Assembly: GCA_963663735.2 (NCBI GenBank)
Contig: CAXXHN010000002.1
Location: forward strand, 1,240,001-1,304,000
Reading direction: 5' to 3'
Length of the DNA stretch: 64,000 bases
Source: G963663735 sp963663735
Lineage (GTDB): Bacteria; Acidobacteriota; UBA6911; RPQK01; JAPXNP01
The position numbers and the translations under genes are program-made. Positions 17,257 through 25,859 of the stretch are shown here, piece after piece (the stretch's first letter is position 1; every line of letters begins with the position of its first letter). The notes beneath the pieces were generated by a model, which was not told the DNA's origin, searched no databases, and was given only the letters and a program-made list of their open reading frames with translations.

Positions 17257-18293
17257 TGTTACATTCAAAACCAGTATTAATGCTGTTTTTGCTGTCCATA
17301 GTCACCGGGCTGGGGGAGGCAGAAAAGTCTCCTCTTGAAAAAATTCTCCCCGAAGTCACATACAGGCGATATCTGGAGTCGGAATACCCGGACCAACTGA
17401 AGATCCTTCGTAATGCTATCCAGAACACCTGCTCCCGCCTTAAAATCCAGATATCCCGGGCAGAAAAAGAAGAGTATCTCAAAAGGCTCACTGAACTGAA
17501 AATACTCGCTGATGAGGCCATAATCAGGTCAGAAGAGGTAACTTCCGAAAAAATGCTGCGGCATAAAGAAGTTAAACGTATGGAAATCTTTCTCAGAAAA
17601 GAGATTGATTTCCTGGAAGACATGAAACTTGAGGTCCCTTACAACATCAGGGGCCATTTTCAACCTCCAATGGATTCCCTGGACCAGTTGAGAAAAATCT
17701 TATTTCTCCAACTTTTTGAGAGTTCCAGATCATTCAAAACAGATATTGGTTCCGGGGCCTTCAACTTTGACGGAGGGAACGCGGCAACGGCAGGTACGGC
17801 CCGATCGGCACTCCAGCCTGGGCTTCATACCATTGACCGATTCACCGAGGAGGAATTCAGGAGCATCCAGATTGCCAGAACCCTGAAAAAACGACTAAAA
17901 GCAATCTTCAAAATTGCCGAATCCAGGCTTGATGAAATTGACAGGAGAAGAACAGGAGAAGACTGGGGGGAAGAGGAACCTAATCCACTCGAGTTTTATA
18001 CTTACGAAGATCTTATACACGCTTATAACAGGGCACTGGAAGCTGCGATGAATAACATTGATGAACATTATGAACGAAATCTTTCCAGCATGTCCGATAT
18101 TGAAAATGCCCTGAAAGAATTGAATGAAAAATGCAATCAATTCCAGGGACGGCTTATGGAACTGGAACCAATAATCCGGGAAGCCGGATCACTGGATCTT
18201 GCCGCACAGTTAAGCAAAGCAATGGAATACACAGCCACTGCCCTGGCAGGTACAGAGTCGGGCCTGGAATCAATGGAAAAGCGTAAAGACTAA
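17256..18293 (+). CDS. exported coiled-coil protein of unknown function
   Basis: 345 residues. The first 20 or so (MLHSKPVLMLFLLSIVTGLG) look like a signal peptide or anchor. The remainder is highly charged and helical, with long coiled-coil stretches at about residues 40-130 and 195-330. A glycine/alanine-rich break near 160-185 (GSGAFNFDGGNAATAGTARS) separates them. I do not recognise the family. It starts inside the argS stop (TAATG), so it is translationally coupled to argS. A structural envelope role is a guess from composition. Confidence 0.7.
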   Translation: MLHSKPVLMLFLLSIVTGLGEAEKSPLEKILPEVTYRRYLESEYPDQLKILRNAIQNTCSRLKIQISRAEKEEYLKRLTELKILADEAIIRSEEVTSEKMLRHKEVKRMEIFLRKEIDFLEDMKLEVPYNIRGHFQPPMDSLDQLRKILFLQLFESSRSFKTDIGSGAFNFDGGNAATAGTARSALQPGLHTIDRFTEEEFRSIQIARTLKKRLKAIFKIAESRLDEIDRRRTGEDWGEEEPNPLEFYTYEDLIHAYNRALEAAMNNIDEHYERNLSSMSDIENALKELNEKCNQFQGRLMELEPIIREAGSLDLAAQLSKAMEYTATALAGTESGLESMEKRKD

Positions 18294-18566
18294 ACCGCAG
18301 CACCGGCTTCATAAAAATTACCCGCAACCTGAACCGATACTCAAAGCTAATCCTGGATCAGCCCGCATTTCCCGTCCAGTTACCCTGACCAGACGGGGAG
18401 ATTCTCCGTCCTGATATGGTTCGCGGCCAAGGCCACCTCAGTCCTGCTACCAGCAAGCCGGGGAGACCGGTAAAACAGTTCATGCAAGATCAATAGATAG
18501 ACTCCATTGCGATAGCCGGCTGGTAGTAAAGGACTGGCTTGAGTGCTGGGGGTCTAATACCCTTCT

Positions 18567-19208
18567 TTATAAGTAACCGGAACCCTTGAGTTCATCAATT
18601 ACCCATCTGGTGCCGGCAATTCCAGCTGCGCCCGCGGCAGACACTACGTCCAAACGATTCAGGTCCACTCCACCCAAGGCAAAAACCGGAATTGAAAGTG
18701 TCTGGGCTACGTTCCTGAGAGCGGTCAGCCCCAGGAGTGCGTATTCAGATTCATTGGAGTAAGGCTCGTAGATAGGACTCAGGGTTATGTAATCGGCACC
18801 CTCAGCTTCAGCAGAAATAGCTTCCTCTATGGAATGGGCAGATTTACCAATAATAAAACCGGGGTGACTGTTTCCTACTGTATCTAAAACCTCAGCCAGA
18901 TCCTGATTCGAATTGAGATGAACTCCATTGGCTCCCACTTCCAGGGCCAGGCTCAAGTCGGAGCTGACCAGGAAAAGTTTGGAATGCCGCCGAGATAACT
19001 CAATTCCGGTTTTTATGAACTCCCGGTTCTCCTGTCTGGGTAAATCCAGCTCTCTCCACTGGATTATGTCAGCCGAAGAATGAACAAGTCCTTCCAGGTA
19101 CCTTTCCAAATCAACCACAGATGCAAAATTTCTGTCGGATATGGCATATCTGACTGGCTGTTCCAAATTTACTTCACCTAATTCTATTAGATTTGATAAA
19201 TTGTCCAA
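18567..19208 (-). CDS. thiamine-phosphate synthase-like protein (ThiE/TenI family)
   Basis: 213 residues of TIM-barrel type. Family motifs: IIQWRELDL (for QLREK), NGVHLNSNQDL, IGKSAHSIEEAISAEAEGAD, YITLSPIYEP and VFALGGVDL. ThiE joins HMP-PP and thiazole phosphate; TenI relatives aromatise the thiazole. The phosphate-binding loop after SPI differs from typical ThiE (EPYSNESEY rather than PTxTK), so a TenI-like or other role is possible. The start overlaps the preceding small membrane protein gene by 35 bases. No other thiamine gene is near. Confidence 0.72.
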   Translation of the reverse strand: MDNLSNLIELGEVNLEQPVRYAISDRNFASVVDLERYLEGLVHSSADIIQWRELDLPRQENREFIKTGIELSRRHSKLFLVSSDLSLALEVGANGVHLNSNQDLAEVLDTVGNSHPGFIIGKSAHSIEEAISAEAEGADYITLSPIYEPYSNESEYALLGLTALRNVAQTLSIPVFALGGVDLNRLDVVSAAGAAGIAGTRWVIDELKGSGYL

Positions 19209-19419
19209 TTTCCAATAATCCTAATACAGTATTAGCTAAACCGAGACCGGTTACAGCTCCCCTGAGAAAATAGTTTATAAAAAACCCCCGCAAAAAAGGA
19301 AAATTTGAGATGACCAGATTATGCTCCCATAGATCCATCCAGGGAAACAGGATCAGGAACAGTCCTACTTCGAAGTAAACAATAGAGATAAGGACCGGGA
19401 AAAACCTGTTGTGATTCAA
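19174..19419 (-). CDS. small two-helix membrane protein
   Basis: 81 residues with two hydrophobic stretches, about 8-25 (PVLISIVYFEVGLFLILFPW) and 45-70 (GFFINYFLRGAVTGLGLANT). The ATG overlaps the stop of the upstream TPR gene (ATGA), and its end overlaps the ThiE-like gene by 35 bases. That tight packing suggests a real coupled gene. I do not recognise the family. Confidence 0.6.
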   Translation of the reverse strand: MNHNRFFPVLISIVYFEVGLFLILFPWMDLWEHNLVISNFPFLRGFFINYFLRGAVTGLGLANTVLGLLEIGQFIKSNRIR

Positions 19420-21743
19420 TGCCCTGCTGATTCCATGCTGGAGATTCTGCTCTCAACATCCCTAAAACCAGGATGGAGCGACTGAATTCTGCGCAAACCC
19501 CGCAGGCTTTCACTGTAATCTCCGAGTGCTTCGAGAGCTACAGCACTCTCGTATTCAAAGTTGACTATTTCATCCTCGGATACTTTTCTATAATCCAGCC
19601 CCCTGGCAACCCATTTAAGGGTTTCCCTAAACAATTCTATTTTGTTACAGCACTCGGCCAGCAACTGGCAGCAGAGTACACACCTGTCTTTTTCATCTTT
19701 CCCTTCAAATAACAAAAGAGCATTCTCAAATTTTCCGATAGCGTCTTCCATCAAGGACATGTCGCGATAAGCAATTCCCAGTTCAAACTGAACTTCAGGG
19801 TCATCATCAGAATCCGGCGCATGAGCATCCATGGAAAGACCTGCCCTGCTGTCTACCGGATATTCCAGTTCTGGAATACCTTCCGGGGCCAGATCAGAGA
19901 GCGAACTGTTTTCCTGACCGTCTAAAACAAAAAGACCTTCCAAGGCCGATTCTACTTCATCGTAATTCCCTGGCACAGCTTCAATATCTTCGTTTTCCTG
20001 GTGTTCCTCTGTAATAAAATCCAGCTCATTATCAGCTTCAGTGTCATAATCAGAGTCTGTTTCAATATCACCTAATTCGATAATTTCTCTCTCTGAATCT
20101 GCGACGGCAGGCTCACCCAGATCTTCAATGCCCAGGGCTTCATAATCCAGCGATAGATCTTCTTCATCAAGATCCAGCTCAAAACTCTCCTCTTCTTCAG
20201 CTTCCTCTGCAACGGCCTCAACAGGCTCGTCCTCCAGGAATTCTCCAGGCTTCTCAGACTCAATCCCGGTTTTCAGCTTATCCGCTTCCGGATCCTGTTC
20301 ATCTTCATGGGTCTCTGATGTCACCATCTCTGAGTCTGCGGCGGCAGGCTCACCCAGATCTTCAATGCCCAGGGCTTCATAACCCAGCGACAGATCTTCT
20401 TCATCAAGATCCAGCTCAAAACTCTCCTCTTCTTCAGCTTCCTCTGCAACAGCTTCAACAGGATCGTCCTCCAGGAATTCTCCAGGCTTCTCAGGCTCAA
20501 TCCCGGTTTTCAGCTTATCCGCTGCCAGATCCTGTTCATCTTCATGGGTCTCTGATGTCACCATCTCTGAGTCTGCGGCGGCAGGCTCACCCAGATCTTC
20601 AATGCCCAGGGCTTCATAACCCAGCGACAGATCTTCTTCGTCAAGATCCAGCTCAAAACTCTCCTCTTCTTCAGCTTCCTCTGCAACAGCCTCAACAGGA
20701 TCGTCCTCCAGGAATTCTCCAGGCTTCTCAGACTCAATTCCGGTTTTCAGCATTTCAATAAATTCTTCAGAGCTGCTGGCAAGGTCACCTTCATCAAGAT
20801 TAAACTCGAATTCCTCTGTTTCCGGCTCCTCTTTGACATCTCTATCTTCAACTGTATCGAACGCCCCTGCCTCCATCCCGGCTTCACTCTTCTCTGCTTT
20901 TTCTGAAGCCATGTCCAGGGAGGCATCTGCTTTAGTATCAAAACCTTTCTGCGATTCTTTCTCTGGTTCCTCATCCAGGCCAGCCGAGCTGTCCACCTCA
21001 AAAAACTCCGGAGAAATCAAGGCTTCATCACCAGTTGGCTGGGGTGTTTCTAAAATGGGGAGGGACTCACTACGCGGAGATAAAGCATCAGCTTCAGGAG
21101 GCACATAACCTGTTTTCAGCTCCATGACAAACTGCTGAAAATCCTCCGGACAGTCCCTGGAAGCGAGAAGATCTGTTATCCATTCCCATCCGCCGGGTTC
21201 ATCTCCTCTGGCGGATCTAAAATCCAGTGCGCGGTGGAGAGATGCTGCAGCCTGATCCTTCTGTCCAGCCCTGAAACTGAACTCTGACAGCAGGATCTGG
21301 GAAACCGGGTCTTTGTCACCAAGGCCGATCAGTTTGTCCTGAAGAAAGGCGGCCCTGGCAAAATTCCCTTCCTTGACAGCGGCATTAACGAGATCAGCCA
21401 GGATTCCCTTGGAATCAAAAGCGGCTTCCCTTCTTTGATTCAGGTCGAGGATCAGGTTCAGCGTGGTATCATCAGAAGGATTTATCCTGAGAAGTTTGCG
21501 GCAAATACCCAGTGCCTTCAGGGCATCTCCGCTTTCGGAATATATATTGGCTGCTACTGTGTAATTCTTAAGCGCGGATTCCCGGTCTCCATTTCTGAAC
21601 TGGAGATCTCCCAGGTTATTGATGACTGAAGGATCTTTTTCACCAGAATCAATTACGGACTGATAGAGCTTTATTGCTTTTTTATACTGCCTCAGCTCAA
21701 TATACTTGTCGGCAGATCTAATTATGCTGTATTTTTCTTTCAT
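19416..21743 (-). CDS. TPR protein with three 79-residue acidic repeats
   Basis: 775 residues, cytoplasmic by lack of a signal. N-terminal TPR motifs (residues 10-130, for example QYKKAIKLYQSVIDSGEKDP and GDRESALKNYTVAANIYSES) and C-terminal TPRs (about 630-770) flank a very acidic centre. The centre holds three near-identical units of 79 residues (core SFELDLDEEDLSLGYEALGI). TPR arrays mediate protein-protein contacts; the acidic middle is probably disordered. It heads a minus-strand set with a small membrane protein and a ThiE-like protein. Function unknown. Confidence 0.85.
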   Translation of the reverse strand: MKEKYSIIRSADKYIELRQYKKAIKLYQSVIDSGEKDPSVINNLGDLQFRNGDRESALKNYTVAANIYSESGDALKALGICRKLLRINPSDDTTLNLILDLNQRREAAFDSKGILADLVNAAVKEGNFARAAFLQDKLIGLGDKDPVSQILLSEFSFRAGQKDQAAASLHRALDFRSARGDEPGGWEWITDLLASRDCPEDFQQFVMELKTGYVPPEADALSPRSESLPILETPQPTGDEALISPEFFEVDSSAGLDEEPEKESQKGFDTKADASLDMASEKAEKSEAGMEAGAFDTVEDRDVKEEPETEEFEFNLDEGDLASSSEEFIEMLKTGIESEKPGEFLEDDPVEAVAEEAEEEESFELDLDEEDLSLGYEALGIEDLGEPAAADSEMVTSETHEDEQDLAADKLKTGIEPEKPGEFLEDDPVEAVAEEAEEEESFELDLDEEDLSLGYEALGIEDLGEPAAADSEMVTSETHEDEQDPEADKLKTGIESEKPGEFLEDEPVEAVAEEAEEEESFELDLDEEDLSLDYEALGIEDLGEPAVADSEREIIELGDIETDSDYDTEADNELDFITEEHQENEDIEAVPGNYDEVESALEGLFVLDGQENSSLSDLAPEGIPELEYPVDSRAGLSMDAHAPDSDDDPEVQFELGIAYRDMSLMEDAIGKFENALLLFEGKDEKDRCVLCCQLLAECCNKIELFRETLKWVARGLDYRKVSEDEIVNFEYESAVALEALGDYSESLRGLRRIQSLHPGFRDVESRISSMESAGH
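20094..20747. repeat. in-gene tandem repeat, period 237 bp, three units
   Basis: Within the TPR gene, three direct repeats of 237 bp (79 codons) begin at 20747, 20510 and 20273 in coding direction. The first two are nearly identical at DNA level. The third diverges after about 60 codons. Near identity at synonymous sites suggests recent duplication or gene conversion. Confidence 0.9.
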
Positions 21744-22016
21744 TGAAGCCTACACTAACGGCACTCTGGTAATGTAGATAATATTCTATTGGGAACTTAT
21801 CCGGCAAGCAACAAAAAAAAACAAAAATCCCTGAATAGCAGATCCGGAAAACCTTCAAGGGCCGCAGGGTTGCCCGCTACTCTACCTACTTATCTCCAGA
21901 AAATAATGTAGCCCGGAAAAAGGAGCGGGAACCTAACCGGCGCCGATTCTTTTTCCAGGCAAACATTAATCCCGTCACTATCTGGGAATCCAGATAAGTG
22001 TAACAGCCCAATCGAG

Positions 22017-22358
22017 CTATCTAATTTCCTTGATCCGGGCCGCTTTACCTTTCCTATCCCTGAGATAGTACAGTTTGGCTCTCCGGACTCTCCCCCTGCG
22101 CAGGCGCTGGATACTCTCAATCATCGGAGAATAAAGCAGAAAAATTCTCTCTACACCGTATCCTGCAGTGACCTTCCGCACGGTGAAAGTTGACTGGAGT
22201 CCATGGCTCCTTTTTCCAATAACAGCCCCTTCAAAGGCCTGGATCCTGAATTTTTCGCCTTCTCTGATCTTCACGTTTACCCGCACAGTATCACCTGGCG
22301 CAAATTCGGGAATATCCTTGTCCATATATTTTTTTTCAACGAGTTCAACCGGATTCAT
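22017..22358 (-). CDS. rplS: 50S ribosomal protein L19
   Basis: 113 residues, normal length. Recognisable by DTVRVNVKIREGEKFRIQAF, EGAVIGKRSHG and VRRAKLYYLRDRKGKAARIK. L19 sits at the subunit interface of the 50S. It is the last gene of the ffh-rpsP-khpA-rimM-trmD-rplS operon, with a Shine-Dalgarno (GGAGTAAGGAA) before its ATG. Confidence 0.97.
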   Translation of the reverse strand: MNPVELVEKKYMDKDIPEFAPGDTVRVNVKIREGEKFRIQAFEGAVIGKRSHGLQSTFTVRKVTAGYGVERIFLLYSPMIESIQRLRRGRVRRAKLYYLRDRKGKAARIKEIR

Positions 22359-22395
22359 TTTCCTTACTCCTAAACTGATTGATATGTAAAATCAA

Positions 22396-23094
22396 TTAAT
22401 CAACTTCTTTACCAGGGGTTTCCAGAAGATCAGGTCTCTTACACCTGGTCTTCTGTTCAGCCTGAGCTGTCCGCCATGCCTCAATTTCCTGATGGTTCCC
22501 CGAACGCAATACCTCCGGAACCTTCATGCCCCTGAGATCAGCAGGCCTGCCATACTGAGGGTGATCCAGCATCCCGTCCATAAAGGACTCGCGAAGAACT
22601 GATTCACCTTCTCCTAAAACTCCGGGGATCAGGCGGGACACCGCGTCAGTTATCACCATGGCAGCGAATTCACCACCGGTGAGAACAAAATCCCCGATAG
22701 ATATCTCTTCGTCCGTGAAAAAATCAGCTATTCGCTGATCAATTCCCTCATATCGACCGCAGATCAGGGTCAAATGAGCCATTAAGGATAACTCTTTTGC
22801 CTTGCCTTGATCAAATTTTTTCCCCTGTGGAGACATTAAAAGCACATAAAGCTTCTCTTCCGCAGTCTCAGCCAGGTGTTCCAAAGCCCGGATAATGGGT
22901 TCTGCCTTCAGGATCATACCTTCTCCGCCCCCGAAAGGGCGACCGTCAACGACCCTATGCCTGCCTTCCCCAAAATCTCTGAGATCAACAATGTTGATCT
23001 GCAGCAGACCTTTTTTTTCGGCCTGCCTGATCATTCCTGAAGCAAAAACTCTACTAAAAATATCAGGGAATATGGTGATGATGTCTATCTTCAT
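22396..23094 (-). CDS. trmD: tRNA (guanine-37-N1)-methyltransferase
   Basis: 232 residues. It begins MKIDIITIFPDIF and contains RVVDGRPFGGGEGMI, LICGRYEGIDQRI and the SAM-knot segment ISIGDFVLTGGE, all TrmD hallmarks. TrmD methylates G37 next to the anticodon and so prevents frameshifting. It stands between rimM and rplS, its standard location. Confidence 0.97.
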   Translation of the reverse strand: MKIDIITIFPDIFSRVFASGMIRQAEKKGLLQINIVDLRDFGEGRHRVVDGRPFGGGEGMILKAEPIIRALEHLAETAEEKLYVLLMSPQGKKFDQGKAKELSLMAHLTLICGRYEGIDQRIADFFTDEEISIGDFVLTGGEFAAMVITDAVSRLIPGVLGEGESVLRESFMDGMLDHPQYGRPADLRGMKVPEVLRSGNHQEIEAWRTAQAEQKTRCKRPDLLETPGKEVD

Positions 23095-23114
23095 TAGCTG
23101 ATCGTAAAATCTCT

Positions 23115-23654
23115 TTACGATTTCTCTCCCGATTCGGAAGATGAGAGGCCCGCAATACCCGGAGGCAGGTCGACTTCAATCTCTCCTTTTTCAACGTCCA
23201 CTGACAGGCAGAATTCAGAAACCATAGGCACCATGAATTCTGATCCATTATCAGCAACGATAACCAGGTTTGACAAACCGCCGCCAATCTTTAAAACCTC
23301 TTTCACCACCCCTATGACATCGCCTTTTTCGATAATCCGGCAGCCTGCGAGATCTGAATCATAATAATGATCGGGAGGAAGATCAAACCTGTCCTCCTCA
23401 TTGATCCTTAATTCGCAACCTACAAGATCCCTGGCTGATTCCGGGTCATTGATGCCCTCAAACTTCAGTATTATCCTGCCCTTTTGAAACCAGAAGGACT
23501 CCAGTTTCTTCCATTCCTGATAACCAGGCTTCTCCAGGCAGACTGAATCCAGATCTTCGAACCTCTCAGGAAAATCAGTATAGAAATCGGCGACTACCTC
23601 TCCTCGAAGCCCCCTGATTCTAACAATACTGGCTAAAGTAAGTAATTCGTTCAA
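23115..23654 (-). CDS. rimM: 16S rRNA processing protein RimM
   Basis: 179 residues: an N-terminal RimM domain (LLTLASIVRIRGLRGEVVAD) and a PRC-barrel C-terminal half (DLAGCRIIEKGDVIGVVKEV). RimM helps mature the 30S head and binds S19. The start is a TTG directly after the khpA stop (TAA TTG), with no ATG available before the conserved region. The C-terminal tail (GLSSSESGEKS) is polar. Confidence 0.95.
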   Translation of the reverse strand: MNELLTLASIVRIRGLRGEVVADFYTDFPERFEDLDSVCLEKPGYQEWKKLESFWFQKGRIILKFEGINDPESARDLVGCELRINEEDRFDLPPDHYYDSDLAGCRIIEKGDVIGVVKEVLKIGGGLSNLVIVADNGSEFMVPMVSEFCLSVDVEKGEIEVDLPPGIAGLSSSESGEKS

Positions 23655-23885
23655 TTATTCAAGGATTTCCAGCACAAATCGCTTTCGTATCTTCATGCCA
23701 GCCGCACTGAGAATGGTACGCATTGCCCGAGCCGTTCGGCCCTGCTTGCCTATAACTTTACCCAGATCGCTTTGGGCGACTCGCAACTCAATGACGGTTG
23801 TCTGTTCACCCTCAATTTGAGTTACTTTCACTTCGTCAGGATTATCAACCAAGGCTTTAGTGATTTCTTCTACCAGCTCTCTCAT
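23655..23885 (-). CDS. khpA: KH-domain RNA-binding protein KhpA
   Basis: 76 residues, nearly all KH domain. The GxxG loop is present in VAQSDLGKVIGKQGRTARAM. KhpA (YlqC) usually lies between rpsP and rimM, as here, and in Gram-positives pairs with KhpB. The ATG has a strong Shine-Dalgarno (GAGGAGG). Confidence 0.95.
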   Translation of the reverse strand: MRELVEEITKALVDNPDEVKVTQIEGEQTTVIELRVAQSDLGKVIGKQGRTARAMRTILSAAGMKIRKRFVLEILE

Positions 23886-23948
23886 GCTGCCTCCTCAATT
23901 AGAACAACTTGTTGAATCACTAGCTCAACCAGAACTGCTTATCAACGT

Positions 23949-24278
23949 CTAACTTTTATCCGGGGCCTCAACTTCAGCAACAGTGGTTTTCTCAACCTTT
24001 TCTTTCGCTGTTGCTTCAAGAACTTCTTCGGGCGCTGTTTCCTGGGATCTGACTTTTCTTATAAGAGATCTAACTGTTTCGGAAGGCTGAGCGCCCTGTC
24101 CAATCCAATAGTCCACTCGCTCCATGTCCAAATTCAAACGAATCGGGTTTAAGGCCGGATTATAGTACCCGACATTTTCCACAAATCGACCATCCCTGGG
24201 ACCACGTTTCTCTGCAATAACTACCCGGTAATGAGGGTCCTTTTTACCACCCATGCGGGTCATTCGAATCCTTAACAA
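23949..24278 (-). CDS. rpsP: 30S ribosomal protein S16
   Basis: 109 residues. MLRIRMTRMGGKKDPHYRVV is the S16 start and FVENVGYYNPALNPIRLNL follows. The start codon is TTG at 24278, supported by a perfect AGGAGG six bases upstream; the later ATG would cut the first strand. A lysine/glutamate-rich tail of about 25 residues extends past the core. S16 helps assemble the 30S body. Confidence 0.96.
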   Translation of the reverse strand: MLRIRMTRMGGKKDPHYRVVIAEKRGPRDGRFVENVGYYNPALNPIRLNLDMERVDYWIGQGAQPSETVRSLIRKVRSQETAPEEVLEATAKEKVEKTTVAEVEAPDKS

Positions 24279-24362
24279 TTAAAACCTCCTATTTAACTAT
24301 AGAATTGTAACAAATCAGAATTATTTCTGAAACAAAAATCGTGAAACACTTATTCTATTATC

Positions 24363-25688
24363 TTACCAGTTCAGTTTAGGTAACTGTTTACCCATAGCAC
24401 CTTTACTGAATTTCTGCATCATCTTTCTGGTCTGCATGTACTGTTTAATCAGCCTGTTTACCTCTGAGACCGGACGTCCGCTCCCCAATGATATCCTTTT
24501 TCGACGGGATCCATTGAGAATTTTATAGTTAAGCCTCTCCCTGGTTGTCATTGAATTAATTATTGCCTCCAGGTGGGCAAACTGTCTTTCGTCTATATTA
24601 ACATTACCCAGGCCTTTCAGAGGTCCCATCTTGGGAAGCATACCAATTATCTGATCAAGAGGGCCAAGCCGCCTGATCTGTTTTAACTGGTTTCGAAAAT
24701 CCTCGAGGGTGAATTCATTCTTCTGGATTTTCCTGAGCATTTCCCTGGCCTGCTCTTCATCAGCAACCTCTTCGGCTTTCTCAATGAGAGTCAGGACGTC
24801 TCCCATTCCCAATATCCTGCTGGCCAGTCTCTCCGGATGAAAAATCTCCAGGGCCTCATACTTCTCACCAGTACCGACAAATTTTATCGGGGTACCGGTT
24901 ACAGCCCTGATCGAAAGGGCGGCTCCGCCTCTGGCGTCACCATCCATTTTCGTCATAATGATGCCGGTCAGTTTCATCCTCCGGTTAAACTCAGAGGCGG
25001 AATTGACCGCATCTTGACCTGTCATCGCATCCGAAACCAGTAAAATTTCACTGGGAGTTGCCAGTTCCCGGATTTTCTCCAGCTCAGACATCAAAGCATC
25101 GTCGATATGCAGCCTTCCCGCAGTATCAACTAAAAGAACATCGTAGCCAGTATTCTGGCAATGCCTCAATGCCTGCCGGACCCTTTCAACAGGATCCATC
25201 TCCAAACTCTCAAACACCGGCAGTTTCAGGGATTCTCCGATAACCTCCAATTGCTTGATGGCCGCGGGGCGGTAAACATCCACTGATAGCATTAACGGCT
25301 GCCTGCCATTTTTTGCAAGCCAGGCGGCCAGTTTACCGGTACTCGTGGTTTTACCACTCCCCTGCAGTCCGATCATCATCAGGCAGGACGGGGGCATCTT
25401 GGAGAAAGAAACAGGCTCCGGCTCATCTCCTAACAGGTGAACTAACTCATCCCTTACAATTTTGACAACCTGCTGTCCGGGAGTAAGGCTCTTCAGGACA
25501 TCTTCCCCCAGGGCTTTGCCTTTGACATCAGCAACAAAATCCCGGACAACCTTGAAGTTTACGTCAGCTTCCAGGAGAGCCATGCGAATTTCCCTCATGA
25601 CTTCCTGAACATGGTGTTCCGAAATCCGCCCCTCGCCTTTTAAGTCCCGAAGAATTTTCTGAAGCTTGGTCGATAAATTCTCAAACAT
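24363..25688 (-). CDS. ffh: signal recognition particle protein Ffh
   Basis: 441 residues from the ATG at 25688 (MFENLSTKLQKILRDLKGEG), the family start; an ATG 12 codons upstream is also open. NG-domain GTPase motifs: GLQGSGKTTSTGKLA (G1), DVYRPAAIKQL (G2), DTAGRL (G3), TKMDGDARGG (G4). The M domain follows, with GSGRPVSEVNRLIKQYMQTR, which binds SRP RNA. Ffh targets membrane proteins to FtsY and SecYEG. It leads the rpsP-rplS operon. Confidence 0.97.
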   Translation of the reverse strand: MFENLSTKLQKILRDLKGEGRISEHHVQEVMREIRMALLEADVNFKVVRDFVADVKGKALGEDVLKSLTPGQQVVKIVRDELVHLLGDEPEPVSFSKMPPSCLMMIGLQGSGKTTSTGKLAAWLAKNGRQPLMLSVDVYRPAAIKQLEVIGESLKLPVFESLEMDPVERVRQALRHCQNTGYDVLLVDTAGRLHIDDALMSELEKIRELATPSEILLVSDAMTGQDAVNSASEFNRRMKLTGIIMTKMDGDARGGAALSIRAVTGTPIKFVGTGEKYEALEIFHPERLASRILGMGDVLTLIEKAEEVADEEQAREMLRKIQKNEFTLEDFRNQLKQIRRLGPLDQIIGMLPKMGPLKGLGNVNIDERQFAHLEAIINSMTTRERLNYKILNGSRRKRISLGSGRPVSEVNRLIKQYMQTRKMMQKFSKGAMGKQLPKLNW

Positions 25689-25859
25689 TTTGTTTTCTCT
25701 GTAAAAATCCCTCCAGGTGTTCAACCTGGAATTGAGGCTGGCAACTCTGGTTTCGCGCGTATTCTACAATTGACCATATCCTAAGTTCAAAATATTTCAA
25801 TAAAAAGAGACCGGGTCTCTGCAACATTTAAGCCTGCTTATACTGTAAAATCATTTTCT

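Noticed and set aside
18455..18470. B12-box-like string (aagccggggagaccgg) on the plus strand
   Set aside because: The upstream cobalamin riboswitch core could not be traced, and no plus-strand gene lies downstream; the string is also just a ccgg hairpin.
20094..20747. Regular direct repeats that might suggest a CRISPR array
   Set aside because: Units are 237 bp, contiguous, and in frame with a TPR protein; there are no spacers.
20318..20761. Long plus-strand open frame (147 codons) across the repeats
   Set aside because: It is antisense to the TPR gene; its proline/leucine-rich repeats are the complement of the acidic repeats.
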